Below, in pieces: positions 15,585-23,086 of a DNA stretch of 45,790 bases (the first letter of the stretch is position 1; the number at the start of each line of letters is the position of its first letter). Position numbers and translations under genes: made by a program. Under the pieces are notes generated by a model that saw only the letters and a program-made list of their open reading frames with translations, was not told the DNA's origin and did not search any database. Origin of the DNA: Halomonas sp. ML-15 (GTDB lineage Bacteria > Pseudomonadota > Gammaproteobacteria > Pseudomonadales > Halomonadaceae); NCBI RefSeq assembly GCF_014779595.1, contig NZ_JACXZT010000019.1:1993351-2039140 (forward strand), given 5' to 3'.

Positions 15585-18500
15585 ACGTGCTGCTGGTCTC
15601 CCAGTGCAGCAAGAACGCGCTCAAGGAGACGCGTCGGATTCTCGACCAGTTCGCCGAACGGCGCGGCGACCGCACCTGGCAAACCCCGATCACTCAGGCG
15701 GGGCTCGATACGCTCAGAAAGCTACTGCGCAAGAGGGCGCGCAAGAATACCGCCGTCGCCTGCCATTGGATTCGCGGGCACGATCATAGCGAACTGGTGT
15801 GGATTGTTGGCAATGCTGGGAAGTTCAATGCTCAAGGGGCATCTCCCACCAACACCACCCGACGCAATATCCTACGTGCCGAGGATGAGAACGATTGGCA
15901 CAGCGGCCGTTTGATTCATCTGTTGGCATCGCTGACCGCGCTTTTCCATGACCTTGGCAAGGCCAGTCGTGCATTTCAGGATCGGCTTCATGGCCGCTTG
16001 GAGGGGCGTAACCGTTACCGCCATGAGTGGGTATCGCTGCGTTTGCTGGAAGCTTTTGTCGGTGATGACGATGACGCGACGTGGCTCTCCCGACTCGAGT
16101 CGCCCTCTCCCGATGACGATGCCTGCTGGCTGAGCCGTCTCTGGCGTGATGGGCTGGATAATGTCACGGAAGAGGCAGGGAAGCCGTTCGCCCGTTTGCC
16201 GCCGCTGGCTGCCGCCATTGGCTGGCTAATTCTGAGCCACCACCGTTTACCGGCTTTGCCAGCCTATGATGAAAGCGGTCAGCAGAAATGGTCCGGCGCT
16301 CGCGGCATATTAAATGCAGGCATTCTGCCCTCATTGCCGGAGGCCTTCACTGCCGCCTGGAATGAAAGGGTAGAGGCTGGCTCGCAGGCAGAAGTATCGC
16401 CCTACTGGGAGTTTCCCGAGGGGTTGCCTGTCGCGAGTGACGCTTGGCGCAGACGCAGTCAGCGCCTGGCACGGCAACTACGCGAAGCAAGGGTCGTTGA
16501 GCCGCCACTAGAGTCGCCCTACGTCATGCATCTGGCGCGTCTGGCATTGATGCTGGCGGATCACTCCTACTCCAGCCTGACTGAGACTGGCCGCTTGCAC
16601 GGCGCCTGGTCCACAGCGCTGTACGCGAACACTGCTGTGCTGCACGGTAAGCGTCAGCTATGTCAGTCGTTAGAAGAACACTTGCTGGGCGTTACCCGCA
16701 CAGCGGGTGAAATCGCTCACCGCTTGCCGGATATGGAAAAAGCCTTGCCGCGCATCGCGCGACACAAAGGCTTTCGACAGCGAAGCCGCGACCCTCGCTT
16801 TCGCTGGCAGGACAAGGCATTCGATCTGGCGGTGGGAGTGCGTGACAAGGCCCGCGAGCAGGGCTTCTTCGGTATCAACATGGCCTCAACCGGCTGTGGC
16901 AAGACCATCGCCAACGGCCGGATCATGTACGCCTTGAGTGATCCCGAGGTGGGGGCGCGTTTCTCGATAGCGCTTGGCCTGAGAACACTCACACTGCAAA
17001 CCGGACAAGCCTATCGAGAGAGGTTGGGGCTGGGTAGCGACGACTTAGCCATTCGGGTTGGTGGTAGTGCCAGCCGGGCGCTATTCGAGCACCAGCAGAG
17101 GGAAAGTGGCGGCTCGGAGTCGCGTGCCGCTTTGCTGGATGAGCAGAGTCATGTTCATTTCGAAGGGCAGGTTGATGAACATCCTCTGCTGTCACGGGCA
17201 TCACAAGACCCGCATGCCCGAGCGCTGATCACTGCGCCTGTCCTGGTATGCACTATCGATCATCTGATACCCGCGACTGAGAGCCTACGCGGTGGTCACC
17301 AGATCGCGCCCATGCTGCGGCTGATGAGCAGTGACCTTGTTCTTGATGAGCCGGACGACTTTGATATCGACGATCTGCCTGGTCTGACGCGTCTCGTTTA
17401 CTGGGCCGGGCTGCTTGGCTCGCAGGTGCTGCTCTCCTCGGCGACGTTGCCGCCGGCACTGGTGCGCGGGCTGTTTGAGGCGTATAGGACTGGCCGTGCG
17501 GAGTATCAACGCCATCGCTGCGTTCCTGGCACTCCAGTTAGCCCCTGCTGTGCGTGGTTCGATGAGTATGGCTGTACTTATCAAGAGTGTGACGAAGACG
17601 CTCAGTTTGATATCGCCCATGAACAGTTTGCCCGACAGCGTGCCGCTCGGCTGAGTGATCAGGCATCGGTTCGGCGGGGATACCTCGTCCCGCTGTCGGC
17701 CCCTAGTGCCCATCCGGATGCCGTTCATCAAGCGGCCGCAGAAACAATACTCACGCAAACTCTCGCCCTCCACGAGCAGCATCACACCGTTGACCCCCAC
17801 ATTGACAAGCGGGTCAGCTTCGGCCTGGTGCGAATGGCCAACATCGAGGCGCTGGTGGCCATTGCCCAGATACTTTATCGGTCAAAAATTCCCGAGGGAT
17901 GGCAGATCCACCTCTGCGTTTACCACTCCCAGTTCCCCCTGCTGCTGCGCTCGCGTCTGGAAGCTCGCCTGGACCGGGTGCTGGATCGGCGCGAAGTGAA
18001 TGCAGTGTTCGACCTTCCCGATATTCGTCAGCAGATTGATGGAAGCGCTGCGATGGATCAGCTTTTCATCGTACTCGGCTCGCCGGTCACGGAGGTGGGG
18101 CGCGATCACGATTACGACTGGGCGGTGGTCGAGCCCTCCTCGATGCGCTCGATCATCCAGCTCGCCGGCCGCGTGCGCCGTCATCGTTCCACACCTGTTC
18201 GTACCCCCAATATTGCGCTGCTCGGGACCAACACTAGGCACCTTAAACGGGTAACGCCGGCTTTTAGCCGGCCGGGCTTTGAAACGGAAAAGCGCTGGCC
18301 GCTGGCGACGCATCAGTTAGCGGAGCTGCTGAGAGGCGACGAGATTGAACATATCGACTCACGCCCACGACTAATGCCGAGTGACGTACTCGAACCCACG
18401 CGCAGACTCGTTGATCTCGAGCATGCACGCCTTGCCGCACTAATGGTCGAGAGTGCCGGCGTCGCTCCCGGCCGGCAGCGACGCAAGCGTCGCGGCGAGC

Positions 18501-18922
18501 CGGCACAGCTCGATCTAGGTGCCTATCTCTTTTACCGCACACCGTTGATGACCCTCGGGGCGCTGCCGATCCAGCAACAGCCTTTCCGGGAAGACAACGA
18601 GCCGGAGAGCGAGTTCGTGCTGCTGCCGGATGAAGCTGAGGAAGACTACCGCTTCTGGCGGGTGGATCAGGATGGCAGGGACGAGAAGATGACGCCTGTC
18701 GAAACCGAACTGGATCGGATTGCAGATGAGCTCTTCAGTAACCCGCATATCAAGCCCTGGAACGAGCCCGACTACATGGCCGCACTGGCAGATCAGGCCG
18801 ACGCCATGGACATGACCATAGAGCGCTGCGCCCAGCGCTTCGGCCGTATCCGCCTGAAAACGAACTACGCCCCGCAAGGTTGGCACTTTCATCCTGCTCT
18901 GGGGTTCGTGCGTCGAAAATAA
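15581..18922 (+). CDS. cas3f: Cas2-Cas3 fusion, HD nuclease and helicase, subtype I-F
   Basis: The start is GTG at 15581, overlapping the cas1 stop (GTGA). Residues 1-90 are a Cas2 domain (MNVLLVSQCSKNALKETRR). The HD nuclease follows with His123-Asp124 in LFHDLGKASR and His148-Glu149 in RHEW. The superfamily 2 helicase has Walker A STGCGKT (about 435-441), motif II DEPDD (about 588) and motif VI QLAGRVRRHR (about 860). The C-terminal domain ends at 1113. The protein is recruited by the Csy complex to unwind and degrade target DNA, and joins Cas1 for adaptation. All key residues are present and the length is typical, so an intact effector is expected. Confidence 0.96.
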   Translation: MNVLLVSQCSKNALKETRRILDQFAERRGDRTWQTPITQAGLDTLRKLLRKRARKNTAVACHWIRGHDHSELVWIVGNAGKFNAQGASPTNTTRRNILRAEDENDWHSGRLIHLLASLTALFHDLGKASRAFQDRLHGRLEGRNRYRHEWVSLRLLEAFVGDDDDATWLSRLESPSPDDDACWLSRLWRDGLDNVTEEAGKPFARLPPLAAAIGWLILSHHRLPALPAYDESGQQKWSGARGILNAGILPSLPEAFTAAWNERVEAGSQAEVSPYWEFPEGLPVASDAWRRRSQRLARQLREARVVEPPLESPYVMHLARLALMLADHSYSSLTETGRLHGAWSTALYANTAVLHGKRQLCQSLEEHLLGVTRTAGEIAHRLPDMEKALPRIARHKGFRQRSRDPRFRWQDKAFDLAVGVRDKAREQGFFGINMASTGCGKTIANGRIMYALSDPEVGARFSIALGLRTLTLQTGQAYRERLGLGSDDLAIRVGGSASRALFEHQQRESGGSESRAALLDEQSHVHFEGQVDEHPLLSRASQDPHARALITAPVLVCTIDHLIPATESLRGGHQIAPMLRLMSSDLVLDEPDDFDIDDLPGLTRLVYWAGLLGSQVLLSSATLPPALVRGLFEAYRTGRAEYQRHRCVPGTPVSPCCAWFDEYGCTYQECDEDAQFDIAHEQFARQRAARLSDQASVRRGYLVPLSAPSAHPDAVHQAAAETILTQTLALHEQHHTVDPHIDKRVSFGLVRMANIEALVAIAQILYRSKIPEGWQIHLCVYHSQFPLLLRSRLEARLDRVLDRREVNAVFDLPDIRQQIDGSAAMDQLFIVLGSPVTEVGRDHDYDWAVVEPSSMRSIIQLAGRVRRHRSTPVRTPNIALLGTNTRHLKRVTPAFSRPGFETEKRWPLATHQLAELLRGDEIEHIDSRPRLMPSDVLEPTRRLVDLEHARLAALMVESAGVAPGRQRRKRRGEPAQLDLGAYLFYRTPLMTLGALPIQQQPFREDNEPESEFVLLPDEAEEDYRFWRVDQDGRDEKMTPVETELDRIADELFSNPHIKPWNEPDYMAALADQADAMDMTIERCAQRFGRIRLKTNYAPQGWHFHPALGFVRRK

Positions 18923-18950
18923 ATCTGAATAACTCTTAGGGAGGATATCT

Positions 18951-20345
18951 ATGTCCGAGCAGGCTCATAGTCCGCCATCATCGATACAAGCGCTCATTCA
19001 TGGCTTTATAAATGACCGCTTCGCGACCAAGGCAGAAAAGCTTCTAGCGGACGATCCCAAGTACCTTGAGCTGCAGCAGCAGTTCGAACCGCAAACCTGG
19101 CTTGCCGATGCGGCTCGCCGTGTCAGTCAGCTGCAGGTAGTCACGCATTCGCTGAAGGCAATTCACCCGGATGCCAAGGGCACGAACCTTTACGTCGAGC
19201 CTGGCCAACTGAACCAAGGAGAACTTGTAGGTAGCCATTGCCTGCCAGTCGACTTTCAGGGCGATGTCGTCGGCAACGCAGCGGCGCTGGATGTCTACAA
19301 GTTCCTGAAGCTGGAGTGGCAGGGGCGCTCGCTGCTGGAGCTGGCGCTCGATTTCGATGAAGTATTGATCGGTGCCTTGAGCCAGGATCGTGAGGAGGCC
19401 GAAAACTGGGTCCGTGCCTTCGCGAGCATTACCGAGCCCAAGGGCACGCCCAGCTCACATGCCATGGGGAAACAGCTCTATTGGCTGGTCGGCGATAATC
19501 CCGCCGACGATAAAAGCTATCATTTGCTGGCACCGCTCTATGCCACAGCACTAACGCACCCCTTTCACGCTCGGCTTAGCGAAGCACGTTTTGGCGACCA
19601 AGCCAAAGCAGCGCGTAAAGCGCGCCGCGAGAGTGCCGCTTTCGCAGGTGGCTACGCTGATTATCCCAATCTAGCGATGCAGAAGCTTGGTGGCACCAAG
19701 CCACAGAACATCTCGCAGCTCAATAGCGAGCGGGGCGGCCAGAACTACCTTCTGGCGTCACTGCCCCCTCACTGGATTTCACGAGATATTGCTCCTCCAC
19801 TTCGGACTGAATCGGTTTTACCACGCTTCGGGCGTCGTATGCCCGTTCGTCAATTGATTAACGACCTGGCTCGCTGGATGCGACAGAACATGCAGGAAGA
19901 CGAACGGAGACAACAGCAGGGAAACAAGCCACGCAAGACCATGCAAGATCGTGAAGTTCATTATGACTTAACAGCCTCCTTGGCCGATGAGCTCTTAATG
20001 TTCACCTTTGAGCTTCACCGCTTGCCTCCTGGCTGGTCAGCTGACCATGAGTGCCGACTGGCCGCAATGGAACAGTATTGGCTCGATCCCGGGAGGGCAG
20101 AATTGGATTCTTCTTTCGAGACAGCTCGACGGAATTCTGACTGGCATGAGGAAGTTGCCCAGCGTGTTGCTCTCTGGCTAAGACATGCTCTGGCCAAGCG
20201 GGTTGAAGTGCGCCTCGGCGATTCTGAGAATAACTATTGGACAATGCAAATCGAGAGCGTTTTGCGCAGTTTCCGTCGTCAACTAGATGATCTTCAGGAA
20301 GCGTTGCATGACGAAGACGATGAGCATAAAGGAGGCGCAGCATGA
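18951..20345 (+). CDS. csy1: Csy1 (Cas8f), large subunit of the I-F surveillance complex
   Basis: This 464-residue soluble protein is preceded by a strong AGGGAGG at 18937-18943 after a 28-base gap from cas2-3, so the Csy genes can be translated independently. In the I-F complex Csy1 pairs with Csy2 at the crRNA 5' handle and reads the PAM. Family-like segments are visible: LNSERGGQNYLLASLPPHW (about 260-280) and an Arg-rich stretch around 310-330. The C-terminal helical part (from about 340) corresponds to the bundle that contacts Cas3. It overlaps csy2 by four bases (ATGA). Confidence 0.93.
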   Translation: MSEQAHSPPSSIQALIHGFINDRFATKAEKLLADDPKYLELQQQFEPQTWLADAARRVSQLQVVTHSLKAIHPDAKGTNLYVEPGQLNQGELVGSHCLPVDFQGDVVGNAAALDVYKFLKLEWQGRSLLELALDFDEVLIGALSQDREEAENWVRAFASITEPKGTPSSHAMGKQLYWLVGDNPADDKSYHLLAPLYATALTHPFHARLSEARFGDQAKAARKARRESAAFAGGYADYPNLAMQKLGGTKPQNISQLNSERGGQNYLLASLPPHWISRDIAPPLRTESVLPRFGRRMPVRQLINDLARWMRQNMQEDERRQQQGNKPRKTMQDREVHYDLTASLADELLMFTFELHRLPPGWSADHECRLAAMEQYWLDPGRAELDSSFETARRNSDWHEEVAQRVALWLRHALAKRVEVRLGDSENNYWTMQIESVLRSFRRQLDDLQEALHDEDDEHKGGAA

Positions 20346-21325
20346 TCAATCATCTACTGGTGCTCCCTCGGCTGCGCATCCAGAACGCCAACGCGATTTC
20401 CAGTCCGATGACTTGGGGCTTTCCTGCCATGAGTGCCTTTGTGGGTACGATGCAGGCTCTGGAGCGCAACCTGCCGGATGATATCAACCTGGTCTTCAAC
20501 GAAATCGGTGTGGTTTGTCACCGCATCGAGCCTCAGGTTACTTCAGGCGGTTTCACCCGTAGCTTTCATCTCACTCGCAACCCTGTAGACAAGGCTGGTA
20601 GCACGGCGGCTATCGTCGAGGAAGGCCGGGCGCATCTGGAAGTCTCGCTACTGATTGGCGTCGAAGCTGACGGTGGGGATGATCTGAAAAGCGCAGACCG
20701 CCGCCAGACCATGGCTCAACAGCTCTATCAGCAGGTCCAGGGTATGCGCATCGCAGGCGGCAGCGTGATACCACCCCGCCCCGGCGAGAGGCGGCACTGG
20801 CCGGAGCTGGTCAGCTTCGATGCCGATGAGAAGGAAAGCGCCAGGCAGTGGCGTCGAATCAAGCGTCGTCTGCTGCCAGGTTTTGCACTTGTGCTACGCG
20901 ACGATCGACTAGCCGAGCACACCGCTACGCTCAAGGCGAAAGATGATCATGCCACCCCACTGGATGCCTGGCTCGATCTATCTCGGCTCAATCATGAGTG
21001 TTACCTCACGACCACTACCGACAAAAACGGTGACACCAAGGAGGAGGTGAGCTGGGAGATGCGTCGCCCTTATCCTGGCTGGTTGGTGCCGATTCCGGTG
21101 GGCTATGGTGCCATCTCCGATCTGTTTGACCCCGGCGCAGTGGCCAACGCTCGCAACCCGGAAGTGCCATTTCAATTCGTCGAGAGCCTCTACTCGATTG
21201 GCGAATGGGTGAGTCCTCATCGTATTCAGGACCCCGAGGCCTTGATGTGGTTCATAGAGAATGATCTCGAACACGGCCTCTATCGGCTCAACAACGCTTT
21301 TAACAATCACTCGGTAAACGCTTAA
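20342..21325 (+). CDS. csy2: Csy2 (Cas5f), crRNA 5' handle-binding subunit
   Basis: This 327-residue protein begins MINHLLVLPRLRIQNANAI, the characteristic opening of Csy2, followed by SSPMTWGFPAMSAFVGTMQALER. The RAMP-like fold is cupped with Csy1 around the 8-base 5' handle of the crRNA. It carries GGSVIPP (about 138-144), also typical of the family. It is fourth in the cas operon, overlapping csy1, with csy3 19 bases downstream. Nothing looks truncated. Confidence 0.93.
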   Translation: MINHLLVLPRLRIQNANAISSPMTWGFPAMSAFVGTMQALERNLPDDINLVFNEIGVVCHRIEPQVTSGGFTRSFHLTRNPVDKAGSTAAIVEEGRAHLEVSLLIGVEADGGDDLKSADRRQTMAQQLYQQVQGMRIAGGSVIPPRPGERRHWPELVSFDADEKESARQWRRIKRRLLPGFALVLRDDRLAEHTATLKAKDDHATPLDAWLDLSRLNHECYLTTTTDKNGDTKEEVSWEMRRPYPGWLVPIPVGYGAISDLFDPGAVANARNPEVPFQFVESLYSIGEWVSPHRIQDPEALMWFIENDLEHGLYRLNNAFNNHSVNA

Positions 21326-21343
21326 CGACAGGGAATCATCATC

Positions 21344-22381
21344 ATGGCCAAGAACGACACCCTCAAGACTGCCTCCGTCCTCGCCTTCGAGCGCAAGCTG
21401 GATCCCTCCGATGCGCTGTTTAGCGCCGGCGCCTGGGATGACCGAGCCCAATATACCCAGTGGCGTGGTATCCCGGTTCGCGAAAAGTCGGTTCGCGGCA
21501 CCATCTCCAACCGCTTGAAAGCCAAGGACCAGGACCCAGCCAAGCTCGACGCCGCCATCGAAAACCCCAACCTCCAGACCGTCGATGTTGCAGCACTGCC
21601 GCATGACGTCGATACCCTCGCGGTGCACTTTACCCTGCGTGTTCTGGCTGGCGCCGGCACCCCTTCGGCCTGCAACAATGCCGAGTATCAGCGCAAGCTG
21701 AAGGCTACGGTAGCGGGCTATGTCAGCGAGTACGGCTTTAGCGAGCTCGCTCACCGCTACGCCTGCAACCTCGCCAATGGCCGTTTCCTATGGCGCAATC
21801 GCGTCGGTGCGGAGGAAGTTGAAGTCATCGTCAGCCAGATGAAGGATGGCAAACCAGAGCAGCAATGGACGTTCAATGCCCTCGATCATTCGCTGCGTGA
21901 CTTCGATGGCAGCGAAGCCACTCGTGAGTTGGGTAGTCATATCACCGAGGCGCTGTCTGGCGGGCGTTATCACTTACTGCTCGATGTAGTGGCCTTTGCC
22001 CGAGTCGGTGCCGGCCAGGAAGTGTTCCCTTCCCAGGAGCTGATTCTGGACCGCTCGCGTGGTGACAAGAGTAAGACGCTCTATAGCATTGGAGATGATA
22101 AAAACGCTGCTATCCACTCCCAGAAGTTGGGCAATGCCCTGCGCACCATCGATACCTGGTATCCCACTCCGGAAGATGGCATCGGCCTCGGCCCAATCGC
22201 CGTCGAGCCCTACGGCTCGGTGACCACTCAGGGCAGCGCCTATCGCCAGCCGAAGCAGAAGGTGGATTTCTACAACCTGCTCGATAACTGGTTGCTCAAA
22301 GACCAAGTGCCCCCTGCCGAGCAGCAGCACTTCGTTATGGCGACCCTAATCCGCGGCGGCGTCTTCGGCGATGCGGGGTAA
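21344..22381 (+). CDS. csy3: Csy3 (Cas7f), backbone subunit
   Basis: This 345-residue RAMP protein forms the six-copy filament along the crRNA spacer. Hallmarks are the N-terminal [20 protein letters not shown], then [27 protein letters not shown], and a Gly-rich C-terminal part with [14 protein letters not shown]. The length is as in Pseudomonas Csy3. GACAGGGAATC lies upstream as a moderate ribosome site. It is followed by cas6f after 6 bases, so these are on one transcript. Confidence 0.95.
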   Translation: MAKNDTLKTASVLAFERKLDPSDALFSAGAWDDRAQYTQWRGIPVREKSVRGTISNRLKAKDQDPAKLDAAIENPNLQTVDVAALPHDVDTLAVHFTLRVLAGAGTPSACNNAEYQRKLKATVAGYVSEYGFSELAHRYACNLANGRFLWRNRVGAEEVEVIVSQMKDGKPEQQWTFNALDHSLRDFDGSEATRELGSHITEALSGGRYHLLLDVVAFARVGAGQEVFPSQELILDRSRGDKSKTLYSIGDDKNAAIHSQKLGNALRTIDTWYPTPEDGIGLGPIAVEPYGSVTTQGSAYRQPKQKVDFYNLLDNWLLKDQVPPAEQQHFVMATLIRGGVFGDAG

Positions 22382-22387
22382 GCCATC

Positions 22388-22957
22388 ATGGATCACTATC
22401 TCGATATTCGTTTGCGGCCCGACCCAGACTTTCCGGCTGCCATGCTGATGGGGGCGCTCTACAGCAAGCTGCATCGGGCGCTTCATGATCTCCAGGCCGA
22501 TGACATCGGTGTGAGCTTTCCTGATCATAAGACCGGGGTGCGTGCGCGCTCACCGGGTGATCGGCTTCGGCTGCATGGTCAGCAGACGCGTCTTGAACAG
22601 CTGATGGCGATGTCGTGGCTTACCGGTATGCGCGACCACGTGATATTGGACGCTATCCAGCCGGTGCCTAACGACGCCCGGCATCGGGTCGTGCGGCGCC
22701 GGCAGTTCAATACCGGAAATCCCAGCCGTGCGAAGCGCTATGCCCAGCGCCATGGCATCGAAACCGAAGAAGCCCAGCACCTGATGGAGAAGCCCGCCGC
22801 CAGGCAGATCCCGCTGCCGTTCGTGCAAATCAGCAGCCGCTCTAGTGGGCAGCGGTTTGCGCTATTTATCGAGCACGGCCAAATCCAGTCGGAACCTGTT
22901 GCTGGACGCTTCAATCATTACGGATTGAGCAGCGAGGCGACGGTGCCCTGGTTCTGA
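22388..22957 (+). CDS. cas6f: Cas6f (Csy4), CRISPR RNA endoribonuclease
   Basis: This 189-residue enzyme cuts the pre-crRNA at the base of the repeat hairpin and stays bound to the 3' end. His29 (YSKLHRAL) matches the catalytic His29 of Pseudomonas Csy4; Ser149/Ser150 in QISSRSSGQRF correspond to the catalytic Ser region. The Arg-rich helix NPSRAKRYAQRHG (111-123) fits the groove-binding helix that reads the stem, and the C-terminus GLSSEATVPWF is a family signature. The array repeats keep the CTGCC/GGCAG stem this enzyme recognises. Last gene of the cas operon. Confidence 0.96.
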   Translation: MDHYLDIRLRPDPDFPAAMLMGALYSKLHRALHDLQADDIGVSFPDHKTGVRARSPGDRLRLHGQQTRLEQLMAMSWLTGMRDHVILDAIQPVPNDARHRVVRRRQFNTGNPSRAKRYAQRHGIETEEAQHLMEKPAARQIPLPFVQISSRSSGQRFALFIEHGQIQSEPVAGRFNHYGLSSEATVPWF

Positions 22958-23086
22958 CCCTTTTTTCGGACGCTCCTGGAGAGCTCGGAAAATCAAAAGG
23001 TTAGCGACGCCTCTCTGAAAAGGGAAGCGTCGCTATATTAAGTCGTTGCTCTTTAACAATCAGTCGCTTACCTTGAAAATGCTCTA
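22958..23086 (+). promoter_or_regulatory. CRISPR leader
   Basis: These 129 bases separate cas6f from the first repeat. The region is more AT-rich than its surroundings. It contains an inverted repeat (TAGCGACGC at 23002-23010, GCGTCGCTA at 23027-23035), TATATT at 23034-23039 as a possible -10, and a boxA element at 23047-23060. The well-conserved repeats are on this side and the degenerate repeat is at the far end, so this is the adaptation-active end of the array. Confidence 0.8.
23047..23060 (+). promoter_or_regulatory. boxA antitermination element in the CRISPR leader
   Basis: TGCTCTTTAACAAT is identical to the boxA of enterobacterial rRNA leaders, bound as RNA by NusB/NusE. It ends 26 bases before the first repeat. 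It should help RNA polymerase escape Rho across this long untranslated array. Confidence 0.8.
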
